The position numbers and the translations under genes are program-made. Shown here one piece after another: positions 10,091 through 18,617 of a stretch of DNA of 45,373 bases. Origin of the DNA: Alphaproteobacteria bacterium (GTDB lineage Bacteria; Pseudomonadota; Alphaproteobacteria; Rhizobiales; Hyphomicrobiaceae); NCBI GenBank assembly GCA_019137195.1, contig JAGVSR010000125.1, positions 1 through 45,373 on the forward strand, written 5' to 3'. Under the pieces are notes generated by a model. It was not told the origin of the DNA, ran no database searches, and saw only the letters and a list, made by a program, of their open reading frames with translations. The stretch's first letter is position 1. The number at the start of each line of letters is the position of its first letter.

Positions 10091-10108
10091 CCGCGAAACT
10101 AGTCGCGG
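10091..10108. terminator. Hairpin between convergent AsmA and RHH genes
   Basis: CCGCGA-aactag-TCGCGG is a perfect 6-bp stem with a 6-base loop, 8 bases after the AsmA stop and overlapping the last codons of the RHH gene. There is no T-run, so it is at best a weak or Rho-assisted bidirectional terminator. Confidence 0.35.
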
Positions 10109-10350
10109 CTGCCGCCGAGATCCGAGCCGCGCTCACCCGTCGGGCGGCGATAGTAGTCGAGGATGTAGACGCGGATGGCGCTCGACAGCCCGGACGCCCC
10201 GCGCCCATCGTCGATCGCGGATACCAAGCGTGCGAGCGTCGTGCGCTCGCGCGCCGCCGCCTCCTTCAATGCGTCCCAGAACGGCGCCTCGAGCGAGATC
10301 GAGGTCCGGTGACCCCTGAGCGAGAACGAGTGCTTCACGGGGCGCGTCAT
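10099..10350 (-). CDS. Ribbon-helix-helix DNA-binding protein (RHH_4 type)
   Basis: An 83-residue protein. The core (residues 6-60: HSFSLRGHRTSISLEAPFWD, then LKEAAARERTTLARLVSAID) matches the RHH_4 family, small proteins annotated as ribbon-helix-helix DNA-binding or aryl-sulfate sulfotransferase-linked proteins. The RTSISLEAPFW strand would insert into the DNA major groove. Its start overlaps the stop of the upstream DUF4169 gene by an ATGA, so the two are co-translated. The target is unknown; small size and pairing suggest a local regulator. Confidence 0.85.
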   Translation of the reverse strand: MTRPVKHSFSLRGHRTSISLEAPFWDALKEAAARERTTLARLVSAIDDGRGASGLSSAIRVYILDYYRRPTGERGSDLGGSRD

Positions 10351-10550
10351 GAACCCTCCTCCGGCGTCTCGCCGGAGTCCCGCCGATGGCCATCGATCCG
10401 CGCCGCTGCGATCTCCCGCTCGCGCGCGCCGGTCTCGCGCTCGGCCTTCGTCTGTCCGAAGCGGACGCGGTTTTCCGCCGCCTGCCGCTCCTTGTCGGCG
10501 CGCGCCTTGGCCTTGCGAGCCCTGTTGAGGTTGACGATCTGGGCAGACAT
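10347..10550 (-). CDS. DUF4169 family protein
   Basis: A 67-residue, very basic and charged protein beginning MSAQIVNLNRARKAKARADK, the signature of DUF4169, a small alphaproteobacterial family of unknown function. Nearly the whole length is predicted helix rich in Arg, Lys, Ala and Glu, suggesting a nucleic-acid or ribosome contact. It overlaps the RHH gene by 4 bases. A GGAGG-like element lies 5-9 bases upstream of the ATG. The DUF4169-RHH_4 order is common in Hyphomicrobiales, which supports both calls. Confidence 0.85.
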   Translation of the reverse strand: MSAQIVNLNRARKAKARADKERQAAENRVRFGQTKAERETGAREREIAAARIDGHRRDSGETPEEGS

Positions 10551-10768
10551 GAAGGCCTCCTCGCTCTCAGGTGAGGCATGGGCATTTGCTGTCGTCGATC
10601 TCTACATCAAACCGTGCCCGGCCGGAATGCAACTGATTCGGCTCAGACATGCCGACGTCGCTCGCCTGTGGATCGCGGGCATTTTCCGCGACGACGCGCC
10701 GCCGCCAGTTGATCCCGCACGCCCGCAAGACTTATCAGACGAGGGAGAGAGAGCTAACGTCGCGCCCT

Positions 10769-11524
10769 ATGATTCTCGTCATCGCCCTATTCGTCGGCCT
10801 CACGCTGGCCGCTATCGTGCTGGTGCTCGGACCGCACATGGCCGAAGGCCGTGTGATCTTTCGCACCGAGCCCGATTCGCCGGCGGCGTTCGGCTATCAG
10901 ATGGCATGGCTTGCGCTAAGGACGCGCGACACGGGCGCCGCACTCGACGCACTCGGTCTCGACGCCTACGAGCCCTGCAACTGGAGTTCCGGAATCGGCA
11001 CGGTGTACGACGCGAAGCTCGGCCAGAGCCACGTCTACGTGACACCGCCGGTCAACGGCTGGACCTTCGTCGTCGGCCTGCCGCTGCCTCACCCCGCCAG
11101 CCGCGGCTACGTCGACAAGCTGACACCGCTCCTGGTCTCGCTCGGCGGCTGCTTCATCGAGGTGCAGTACTTCTTCGCCTACGCGCCGCTCGACCTCTTC
11201 GCCTGGGCCCGCGTGCTCGACGGTCGTCTCGTGCGCGCCTTCGCGGCCGGCGACGAAGGGGTCATCTGGAGCAAGGGAAAGACGACCAAGGAGGAGCGCG
11301 CGCTCGGTCTCAAGCTGTTCGAGCTGAGGGGCGTCAAAGGCCGCCGCGGCGACGCAGGCGGCGAACTCATCCTGCACCCGACCGAGGACCACGTGATGCG
11401 CCTCGCGCATCGCTGGAGCCAGGACCCCACGAAGCTCGACGGCCTGCCCCCGGGCCCGACGAGCGGCTACATCGCCCTCGCCCCCGCCTCCTGGCGCGCC
11501 GAGCGCCAACGCAAGACGGCTTGA
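10769..11524 (+). CDS. Membrane-anchored protein of unknown function
   Basis: A 251-residue protein I do not recognise as a named family. Residues 1-18 are a hydrophobic segment (ILVIALFVGLTLAAIVLVLG), either signal anchor or uncleaved leader. The rest is a globular domain with a central VNGWTFVVGLPLP strand, an LGGCFIEVQYFFAYAPLDLFAWAR block (residues about 130-152) and a VRAFAAGDEGVIWSKGKTTKEE stretch. That pattern (a 'GW..vvG' strand, then 'vqyF', then 'aWar...G.lvRaf') recalls uncharacterised proteins of other bacteria, but from memory only. The ATG at 10769 puts the hydrophobic segment at the N-terminus; GAGGGAGAGAG lies upstream. The gene stands between divergent and convergent neighbours, so context gives no role. 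Confidence 0.75.
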   Translation: MILVIALFVGLTLAAIVLVLGPHMAEGRVIFRTEPDSPAAFGYQMAWLALRTRDTGAALDALGLDAYEPCNWSSGIGTVYDAKLGQSHVYVTPPVNGWTFVVGLPLPHPASRGYVDKLTPLLVSLGGCFIEVQYFFAYAPLDLFAWARVLDGRLVRAFAAGDEGVIWSKGKTTKEERALGLKLFELRGVKGRRGDAGGELILHPTEDHVMRLAHRWSQDPTKLDGLPPGPTSGYIALAPASWRAERQRKTA

Positions 11525-11559
11525 GATGCTCGTCCTGTCCTACGCCTCACCACGGCCCT

Positions 11560-11588
11560 GCGCCCCGCGACCTCAAGGCTCGGGGCGC
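11560..11588. terminator. Bidirectional hairpin between convergent genes
   Basis: GCGCCCCG and CGGGGCGC form a perfect 8-bp GC stem around a 13-base loop, 36 bases after the stop of the plus-strand gene and 31 bases beyond the stop of the minus-strand peroxiredoxin. No T-run follows on either strand. Confidence 0.45.
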
Positions 11589-11618
11589 CAGGCCCTGGGG
11601 AGCCTGACGCCTCCCGGC

Positions 11619-12122
11619 TCAGATCCCGCGATCGATGAGCGAGCACAGCGTCGCCGCGCTCGAGAGATCGTGGGCAGGCGGCGCCTCGTCCACGTTCAAG
11701 CTCTTCACCACCCCGTCGTCGACCAGCATCGAGTAGCGCTTCGAGCGCACGCCGAGGCCAATACCGGGGCCGTTCAAATCAATGTCGAGGCCGATCGCTT
11801 TGGCGAACTTCGCGTTGTCGTCCGTGAGCATCAGCACCTTGCCGCCGGCGCCTGTCGCCTTGGCCCACTCGTCCATGACGAACACGTCGTTGACCGCGGT
11901 GCAGGCAATGGTGTCGATGCCCTTGGCCTTGATCTCGGCCGTACGCTCGACGAAGCCCGGAAGATGCTGCTTGTGGCAGGTCGGCGTGAACGCGCCCGGC
12001 ACTGCGAACAAGGCAACCTTCTTGCCCTTAAACACCTCGTCCGTCGTGACTGGCTTGGGGCCGTCCGCGGTCATGGTCACGAACGTGGCATTGGGCAGCC
12101 GGTCGCCGACCTTGATCGTCAT
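11619..12122 (-). CDS. Peroxiredoxin, Prx5-like
   Basis: A 167-residue thiol peroxidase of the Prx5/AhpC-TSA (redoxin) type, reducing hydrogen peroxide and organic peroxides. The peroxidatic cysteine is C49 in PGAFTPTCH (residues 42-50), with the conserved Pro and Thr of the active site. Further cysteines sit at C74 and C160; either could act as resolving cysteine. There is no fused glutaredoxin domain and no signal peptide, so it should work in the cytoplasm. The gene lies 70 bp downstream of the periplasmic DsbD-alpha-like gene on the same strand, probably in one transcript, which hints at a shared thiol or oxidative-stress role. A GGAG-like site (AGGAGACACGCTT) precedes the ATG. Confidence 0.93.
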   Translation of the reverse strand: MTIKVGDRLPNATFVTMTADGPKPVTTDEVFKGKKVALFAVPGAFTPTCHKQHLPGFVERTAEIKAKGIDTIACTAVNDVFVMDEWAKATGAGGKVLMLTDDNAKFAKAIGLDIDLNGPGIGLGVRSKRYSMLVDDGVVKSLNVDEAPPAHDLSSAATLCSLIDRGI

Positions 12123-12192
12123 AAGCGTGTCTCCTCGTGGTAGGGTGTCGTCCCGCCGACCCTAGCGGCCCTCTGCGCGTCGGCCAAGCGGC

Positions 12193-13056
12193 CTATTCGA
12201 GCACGAAGCTGGTCGCCGTCTGGCCGCCCGCACCCACGAGCGTGATACCGATCGCCTGCCCCTTGAGCTCCTCGAGATCGACATCCTGTGAGAGGTCGGC
12301 CGCGAACGTGAGCGCCGATCCGCTCCCGGACGTCTTCCGTGCAGGCGGCAGGTAGGCCCCGCTTGGAGCGTCCAGAAACACGTCCGCCTTATCGGAGCCG
12401 CCCGGGAACTCCGCCTCGATGACGAGCAACGGCTTGCCGTTCGAGGTGTCGAGGTGCGCGCCCTTGAGGACAGGGTCCTCGGGTTTGGCCGCCTGAGGCG
12501 CGCGCGGCACGGCCGCGAGCGACACACCGGCCAGATCCGACAGCTCGCCACTCTCCCCGGGCGGCACGTCGAGCGAGAGCTTGACCTCGTTCGGGATGCA
12601 GATGTCCTTGCAGATCCCGAACTCGACTGCAACGGCGAGCGCGATCGGCCGCCCGTCCTCGCTCGCCTTGACGCGCACCGGGAACGCCACGCGGTCTTTG
12701 TAGCCGAGCGTCTCGCCACCCTTGTCGACGAGCCTGTGCGGCACCGGATAGAGCACATTCGCCTCGGCCACGTTAGCCGAGCCCGTCCAGTCGAACGATG
12801 GCGGCACCCCCGAGTCGCCCGGCGCCTTCCAGTAGGTCTTCCAGCCGGGCGGCAGCTCGATCTCGACGAAGGCCGTGATCTCGCCTCCCATACCGGTCTG
12901 CGCATCGCGCACCGCCGTGAGACGCGTGCGCGCGTTCGCGGCATCGACCCAATCGCTGGCGATTTCCTCGGCCCAGGCTGTCGACGAGCCCAGAAACTCG
13001 GCCGCAAGGAGGCTGGCGATCGCCATCGAACGAGGTCGGAGCCGGAGTTTCGTCAC
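12193..13056 (-). CDS. Periplasmic DsbD-alpha-like (thiol-disulfide) domain protein
   Basis: A 287-residue exported protein matching the N-terminal periplasmic domain of DsbD/ScsB (DsbD_N). The signal peptide (basic KLRLRPRS, hydrophobic MAIASLLAAEF, cleavage after STAWA) ends near residue 29. The characteristic PPGWKTYW(K)APGDSG motif is at 69-83. A redox pair C149-KDI-C153 (GICKDICIP) matches the family's reactive cysteines. In DsbD this domain passes electrons from a membrane domain to periplasmic clients; here there is no transmembrane core and no thioredoxin-like C-terminal domain. The start is GTG at 13056, chosen because it gives the basic n-region and has AGGGA upstream; the ATG at 13026 is possible. 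It is divergent from yqgE and leads into the peroxiredoxin gene. Confidence 0.88.
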   Translation of the reverse strand: MTKLRLRPRSMAIASLLAAEFLGSSTAWAEEIASDWVDAANARTRLTAVRDAQTGMGGEITAFVEIELPPGWKTYWKAPGDSGVPPSFDWTGSANVAEANVLYPVPHRLVDKGGETLGYKDRVAFPVRVKASEDGRPIALAVAVEFGICKDICIPNEVKLSLDVPPGESGELSDLAGVSLAAVPRAPQAAKPEDPVLKGAHLDTSNGKPLLVIEAEFPGGSDKADVFLDAPSGAYLPPARKTSGSGSALTFAADLSQDVDLEELKGQAIGITLVGAGGQTATSFVLE

Positions 13057-13264
13057 GGAGTATGTTCCCTAGTCTTTTCCTGGGCTGCATATGGCTGTGC
13101 CGAAGGCCTCGCGCAAGCGCTCCCAGACGGGGACCCGAGCTCGGCAGTGGAAGCGGCCCGCCGAAACACAAGACGCGGAGGCCCAGAAACAGCGCAAATC
13201 ATGCCGCAGAAACCAGAAATCTTTCCCCTTCCCCCTCGTCCGGTCCGACGCTAGACTCGCCAAA

Positions 13265-13879
13265 ATGACGCCACGTAAGCCGACACGTCAATCGGGCGAG
13301 GAGGGCTTCCTCAAGGGCCAGCTTCTGATCGCCATGCCCGGCATGTCCGACCGCCGCTTTGCCCGGTCGGTGATCTACATGTGCGCTCACTCGTCCGAGG
13401 GCGCGATGGGCCTGATCATCAATTTCCCGGCGACCAATATTAACTTCCCTGACCTCTTGGAGCGACTCGGCATCGTCACCCGCGGCCTCGACGACGCCAT
13501 TGCCAGCGACCTGTTCGAGCGCCAGGTGCAGGTCGGTGGACCGGTCGAAACAGGACGCGGCTTCGTACTCCACACGCCCGACTATTACGTCTCGAACTCG
13601 ACCTTGCGCATCGACCCGACGGTGAGCCTTACCGCGTCGATCGACGTATTGAAGGCAATTGCCGCGGGCACGGGCCCCGACCGTTCGATCCTTGCCCTCG
13701 GCTATGCCGGCTGGTCGCCCGGCCAGATCGAAAGCGAGATCAGCGCCAACGGCTGGATTCATTGCCCAGCCGACCCCGAAATCGTGTTCTCCCCCGACCT
13801 CGAGACGAAGTACGTCCGCGCACTCGGCAAGATCGGCATCGACCCCTCCCACCTCGTCGCCGGCGCCGGCCACGCGTGA
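13265..13879 (+). CDS. YqgE/AlgH family protein
   Basis: A 204-residue UPF0301 (YqgE/AlgH) protein. Diagnostic stretches: FLKGQLLIAMPGMSDRRFARSV (residues 15-36), EGAMGLIINFP, QVGGPVETGRGFVLH and the GYAGWSPGQIESEI block. AlgH was linked to alginate regulation in Pseudomonas, but the molecular function of the family is unknown. Length is typical. The ATG at 13265 begins the conserved domain closely; an open frame reaching back to 13091 adds 58 basic residues lacking conservation and would cover the divergent promoter region with the DsbD-like gene. Confidence 0.93.
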   Translation: MTPRKPTRQSGEEGFLKGQLLIAMPGMSDRRFARSVIYMCAHSSEGAMGLIINFPATNINFPDLLERLGIVTRGLDDAIASDLFERQVQVGGPVETGRGFVLHTPDYYVSNSTLRIDPTVSLTASIDVLKAIAAGTGPDRSILALGYAGWSPGQIESEISANGWIHCPADPEIVFSPDLETKYVRALGKIGIDPSHLVAGAGHA

Positions 13880-14006
13880 CGGCCACCACAGCAGTGGCCT
13901 AGCCTTGTTGCCGCTTTGCCGTCCACCCTCGGCGCCGTTGCGCAGGCGCCTGTCGCAAATCGCGTTCTCCTGGTGATCGCGTCTCGAAACCCGCGACCTC
14001 CAGCCG

Positions 14007-17000
14007 TCAGCTTCGGTTCGGCTCGCCGCCGGTGGGTATCGGAGGAGGCGGCACGGGAGGCGCGGGCGGCAGAGGCTTGCCCGCCAAGCGTGCGAGGCTC
14101 GCGGCAATCGACGGCGGCAGGCCGGCGAGGTCAGGTAGCGGCGGCGCCATGACCGGCTGCACCGGCGGCATGCTGTGTGGCATGGGCGGCGGCGCCATCG
14201 GCGACATCTGTGCCCCACCTCCGCCCGGCACCATCGGCACTGCATCGGACATCAGTGGCGGCCCGGCGACCGGTCCTGCTGACCCTGACGACATCTGCGC
14301 CGCGTCGGGGAATGGCGTCATTGGCGGCACCGCAAACGGAACTCCGGAAGGCGCCGCCGCCATGGGCTGCATCGGTGCGCCGGTCGCTGACGGTTCTGGC
14401 GGGTACATCCCGGGCGGTGGGCTCTGAGGCGGCTTTGCTGGCGGCGCAGACAGGAATGCGGGCAGCGGATCCGCGTCCTTCGACGTATCGATCGAGAAAT
14501 CCTCCTCGTCGAGCGCACTCAGCGGCTCGAGCCGGAACGGTCCCGACGCGCGCTGCGGTAGGGACGCCGCGGGCGAGGCCATGCCCGGCATGGACGGCAT
14601 CGCTGGCATCGGTGGCATTGGCGGCGCCGGTGGAGGCAGCGGCGGCGGCATGGTCCGCTCGATTTGCGGCGCCGGGATCGGCGGCTCGCCGTTGTGTAGT
14701 GGTCCCCCGAGGAGCGGGCTCGGTGGTAGCGGCGCCAGACCCGAGCCGTTCCCAGGCGCCTCTGTGTGTCCGGTGTTCATCTGGGCGGCCAAGGGCTCGG
14801 TCGCCTGTGCGAACGCGGGTGGCGGTGGACGCGTGCTCGATGGACCATCGCTCGCGCCAGCAGTCTCTGTCGCTTCGGCACCGCGACGGCGCTTGACCTT
14901 CTTCGGTCGGGAAGCCTTGTCGTCCGATCCGTTGCCCGGCGCAGCCACCACCTGCCCCTCGACCGCGCCCTCGGACAACACCGCCTCCAGCCCCTCGCCG
15001 CCGGCCTCCGTAGAGCTGCCATTCTTCTTCTTCTTCGACGGGAAGAGCGCCCTCGGCTGTATCTTACGCTCGGTCTTGCGAATGAGCTTCAAGAGGCTGA
15101 TCGCCTCGCCCTCAGTGTGCGCGTTGCCGAAGTAGACGCCGGCGCCAAACTCACAGCCGGCAGACCTGAGTTCTGCCGCCTCCTCCGCCGTCTCCACGCC
15201 GTCGATCAGAATACGCTTTCCGAGCTCGTGGCCGAGCGCCACCGCCGAGCGCACGATAGCGAGGCCCTGGCTGTCCTTGGCGCCGCACTCGCGTACGACT
15301 CTGGGATCAATCCTGATGAGCTCGAAGGGGAGACGGTTGAGATACGCGAACGAGCTCATGCCAGAACCAAAGCTGTCGAGCACGAGCCCGGCCCCCGCGC
15401 CCTTCAGGCTATCGAGCATCTCGCTCGACTGCTCTGGGTTCTCCATTACGAGGCATTCGTCGACGGCGAGCCTGAGAATGCCCTTTGGTACCACGTTGCG
15501 ACCGAGAACATGCTTGACCTCCTGCAGCACGTCGTGCCGGAAGAAGCGGCTGCCGCCGACGCTGACAGTGGCGAAGAGTGCGTCGGCCCGGGGCAGCGTC
15601 GTCTGCCACTGCGCGGCGTCGCGCGCCACCTTCATCAGCACCGCACCGGCGATCTTCGCTGCCAGGTCCGATGCCTCGTCGTCGGGCTCGACCTCCGTCG
15701 GGTCGACGAGTCCGAGCTTGGGATGGTCCCAGCGAGCGATAGCCTGGAACCCGGCCAGCTCCTCGGTCGAAAGCGAGACGATCGGCAGATAGAAGACTTT
15801 GATCTGCCCTTTCTCCAGCGCCCGGCGCAGGTCGGCCTCGACGAGCTTCTTCTCGTCAAGATCGCCCTTCATCTCGGGCTTGAACACCTCCGCCCGATCG
15901 GCGCCCGAGCGCTTGGCGCGCAGCATTGCGATCTCGGCTTCCTTGACGAGCTGCTCCGCCGAGGCGGTCGCCGGCGAATAGGCCCCGATGCCGACCGAGG
16001 CCGTTAGCACGATGTCCTCGCCGGCGATCTTGACCGGCGAACGCAGGCTACGGCGCACGCGCTCGGCGAGCGCCAGGAGCTCGGCCGGATCCTGCTCCTG
16101 CGCGATCAGGAGCGCGAACTGGTCACCGCCCGTCCGCGCAAGAGTGTCGGCCGCGCCCATGTGGCGCTGAAGCCGGCGGGCGACGGTGAGGAGAAGGCTG
16201 TCGCCGACCACGAGCCCGAACGAGGCGTTGGTGTGCCGGAACTTGTCGAGGCCGATGTAGAGCACCTGCGGCCTGAGACCTGGCTCCGACTTTGCACGCT
16301 GGATGAGCACGCCGAGCCGGTCCATCAGGATGGCACGGTTCGGCAGACCCGTGAGATTGCAATGTACCGCATTGTTGACGAGCCGCTCGTGCGCGCGGCG
16401 CTGGTCGGTCACGTCACGGATGAGGCCAATGCAGCGGATCGAACGAGGGTCGGAGCCTTGGACGCGCGCTGCCTCGATTTCGAACCAGCGATAGCTGTTG
16501 TCGGCGTGGCGCATCCTGAGGTCGGCGCGGAGCCGGCCGTCGGTCCGCTCCTGCATCGACCACAGCATCACGCGGAACTTCTCGCGGTCCTGCGGGTGTA
16601 GATGGCGCAGGAACTCGTCGGACTTGACCGAGAGCTCGCCCTGCGCAAGCCCGAGCGCCGCCTCGATCTCGGGCCCGACCTTCACCTCGTCGCGCCGATT
16701 GCTCCACTCCCAGGTGGCCGCCCCCGCGCTTTCGACCGCGATCGACCGGAGCTGCATCTCGGAAGGCGCCGCGCCGTACGTGGGCTCTATGGAGCGGAAC
16801 GCGAACTGTGTGACGGTGAAGCCGATGAGGAGCAGGATCAGCACCATGCCGGCGACGAGCGACGACAGCACCATGTCGCCGGACAAGCGCCCCGTCAGCA
16901 CCATTGCGGAGGCGAAGATCCAAACCAGGAACAGTATCCACGTCGGGATGAGCGACAGCGCCCGATCCTGGCCGCGCACGGCGAGATAGAACGTGAGACC

Positions 17001-18005
17001 TCCGCCGATGCCGCCGATGAGGAGGAACGACAGCCGCGCGAAGGTTGCCGCGAGCCTGGGGTCGATCACCGATATCGCGATCAGCGCCAGCTGGACGAGC
17101 ATCCACACGCCGATGAGCATTCGGACGAGCCCGTTCCACAGGGCCAGCCGCAGAAACACGTGCAGGAATATGAGGAGGCTCGCCGCCAGTCCCGACTCCG
17201 CCGCTGCCCTGTAGACGGCGTTGTCCTGCGGCTTCATGTGGAAAAGCTTGTGGAAGAAGCCGAAGTCGACGCAGAGATAGACGAGCGCGCACCATGCGAC
17301 GAGCGCAGACGCAGGAAACACGAGCTTATGGTTGGCGGCGAAGATCGCGGTCAGGAACACCGCGAGCAGCGCCGTGAGGCCCAGCAGCACGCCGTTGAAG
17401 AGGAGCCGGTCGCGGACCTTGAGCTCATAGTCGATCGGCTGCCAGAGATAGACGCGTGCGAACCGCTCCGAGGACAGCTCGGCGACGTAGGTGATCGTCT
17501 GCCCGGGCTCGAGCGTGAGGCGGAACACGTCGGCGCGGTCGCTCTCGATGCGCTCCGGCACGAAGCCGAACGACGGCGTCACACCTTCCACGCGCTTGGC
17601 GTCGAGATCCGGCCAAACCGCGCCTGAGCCGACGAGGTTGTAGCGATCGGCCGTGAGCCACCGCTCCAGCGGCTTGTCACTCGTGTTGGTGAGTGCGAAT
17701 ACGAGCCAGTTGGGGTTGGTGCCTGGCGTCACCGCCCTGACCGACATTCGCCCGACCGCACCGTCGGCGCCGGCCGCCGTCTCGACCTGAAGCGTGTCGC
17801 CGCGCCCACTATAGAGCTCGCCCAAGGCCGTTATCTCGATCCGCTCGTCGTCCTTCGACACCGAGATCGGCTGCAGCGCCGCGGCGGGTCCGGCGGCAAG
17901 CATCGTCGTCATGAGCATCGCCAGGACGAGCGCGACGTGCCTCACCGACCAGCTCGGCAGCCGCCGGCCGGTCCCCTGGGCGATCATCGCGGCGCATCGC
18001 CCCAT
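14007..18005 (-). CDS. 7TM-PAS-GGDEF-EAL protein with degenerate catalytic motifs
   Basis: A 1332-residue membrane protein. In order: leader/first helix (about 22-44), periplasmic beta domain (45-195), seven hydrophobic helices (about 203-400, 7TMR-DISM-like), PAS domain (about 425-540, ending IGLIRDVTDQRRAHE), GGDEF domain (545-710), EAL domain (720-975) and a 350-residue Pro/Met/Gly-rich tail. The GGDEF motif reads TGGDQF (626-630), the metal-binding first Asp of the IDLD block is Gly (IGLDKF) and no RxxD I-site precedes it. The EAL motif reads FQAIAR, the DDFG block is DSFG (877-880) and the EGVET block is DGVET. Both enzymatic activities are therefore probably lost, leaving a c-di-GMP receptor or scaffold. 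The start at 18005 overlaps the acetyltransferase stop as TGATG, indicating translational coupling. Confidence 0.9.
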   Translation of the reverse strand: MGRCAAMIAQGTGRRLPSWSVRHVALVLAMLMTTMLAAGPAAALQPISVSKDDERIEITALGELYSGRGDTLQVETAAGADGAVGRMSVRAVTPGTNPNWLVFALTNTSDKPLERWLTADRYNLVGSGAVWPDLDAKRVEGVTPSFGFVPERIESDRADVFRLTLEPGQTITYVAELSSERFARVYLWQPIDYELKVRDRLLFNGVLLGLTALLAVFLTAIFAANHKLVFPASALVAWCALVYLCVDFGFFHKLFHMKPQDNAVYRAAAESGLAASLLIFLHVFLRLALWNGLVRMLIGVWMLVQLALIAISVIDPRLAATFARLSFLLIGGIGGGLTFYLAVRGQDRALSLIPTWILFLVWIFASAMVLTGRLSGDMVLSSLVAGMVLILLLIGFTVTQFAFRSIEPTYGAAPSEMQLRSIAVESAGAATWEWSNRRDEVKVGPEIEAALGLAQGELSVKSDEFLRHLHPQDREKFRVMLWSMQERTDGRLRADLRMRHADNSYRWFEIEAARVQGSDPRSIRCIGLIRDVTDQRRAHERLVNNAVHCNLTGLPNRAILMDRLGVLIQRAKSEPGLRPQVLYIGLDKFRHTNASFGLVVGDSLLLTVARRLQRHMGAADTLARTGGDQFALLIAQEQDPAELLALAERVRRSLRSPVKIAGEDIVLTASVGIGAYSPATASAEQLVKEAEIAMLRAKRSGADRAEVFKPEMKGDLDEKKLVEADLRRALEKGQIKVFYLPIVSLSTEELAGFQAIARWDHPKLGLVDPTEVEPDDEASDLAAKIAGAVLMKVARDAAQWQTTLPRADALFATVSVGGSRFFRHDVLQEVKHVLGRNVVPKGILRLAVDECLVMENPEQSSEMLDSLKGAGAGLVLDSFGSGMSSFAYLNRLPFELIRIDPRVVRECGAKDSQGLAIVRSAVALGHELGKRILIDGVETAEEAAELRSAGCEFGAGVYFGNAHTEGEAISLLKLIRKTERKIQPRALFPSKKKKNGSSTEAGGEGLEAVLSEGAVEGQVVAAPGNGSDDKASRPKKVKRRRGAEATETAGASDGPSSTRPPPPAFAQATEPLAAQMNTGHTEAPGNGSGLAPLPPSPLLGGPLHNGEPPIPAPQIERTMPPPLPPPAPPMPPMPAMPSMPGMASPAASLPQRASGPFRLEPLSALDEEDFSIDTSKDADPLPAFLSAPPAKPPQSPPPGMYPPEPSATGAPMQPMAAAPSGVPFAVPPMTPFPDAAQMSSGSAGPVAGPPLMSDAVPMVPGGGGAQMSPMAPPPMPHSMPPVQPVMAPPLPDLAGLPPSIAASLARLAGKPLPPAPPVPPPPIPTGGEPNRS

Positions 18006-18604
18006 CAGCGGCGCCCCCCACGGTCGAGGTCGTCCGCGAGGACGGCGAACATGAGGTGATCCGTCCAGATGCCGTTGATCTTGATCATCCGCCGCCCGTA
18101 GCCCTCGCGCGTGAAGCCGCACTTCTCGAGCACACGGATGGACGGCTTGTTCTCAGGCTGGGTCACGGCTTCGATGCGATGCAGCCGCAGGCTGTCGAAG
18201 GCGTAGGGAAGGAACGCGGTGACGGCCTCCGTCATGAGCCCGCGGCCGGCATGCCGCTGCCCCAGCCAGTAACCCAGCACGGCCGACTGCGTCACACCGC
18301 GGCGCACGTTGCAAATCGAAAGTCCACCGAGGAGATTGTCGGTGGCCGCGTCGAGAATGGCGAAGGCGTAGCCAAGATCCTCACGGGCCTCCCGCTGATA
18401 ATGCCTCACGCGGCGCCGGTAGGCGAGCTTGGTCAGGTCGTCACGCGGCCAAGCTGGCTCCCACGGTGTCAGGTGATCGCGGCTCTCGGCACGAAGCGCC
18501 GCCCACACCTCGTAGTCGCTCAGAAGATAGGGACGCAGCCACAGGCGGTGCGTCTCGACCGTCGCCTGCGTGTCCTCGAACAGTCCCGATCTAAGGAACG
18601 CCAT
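18005..18604 (-). CDS. GNAT N-acetyltransferase, RimJ/RimL type
   Basis: A 199-residue acetyl-CoA-dependent acetyltransferase of the RimJ/RimL family, which acetylates protein N-termini or small amines. Conserved stretches: LWLRPYLLSDYEVWAALR (N-terminal substrate side), an acetyl-CoA-binding motif A (SAVLGYWLGQRHAGRGLMTEAV) and RLHRIEAVTQPENKPSIRVLEKCGFTREG (motif B with the usual ENxxSxxxxEKxGF). I chose the ATG at 18604: GGGAG lies 8 bases upstream and it falls just after the stop of the M16 gene, whereas a start at 18634 would overlap it. Its stop overlaps the next start (TGATG). The substrate is unknown. Confidence 0.92.
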   Translation of the reverse strand: MAFLRSGLFEDTQATVETHRLWLRPYLLSDYEVWAALRAESRDHLTPWEPAWPRDDLTKLAYRRRVRHYQREAREDLGYAFAILDAATDNLLGGLSICNVRRGVTQSAVLGYWLGQRHAGRGLMTEAVTAFLPYAFDSLRLHRIEAVTQPENKPSIRVLEKCGFTREGYGRRMIKINGIWTDHLMFAVLADDLDRGGRR

Positions 18605-18617
18605 GGTCCGCTCCCGC

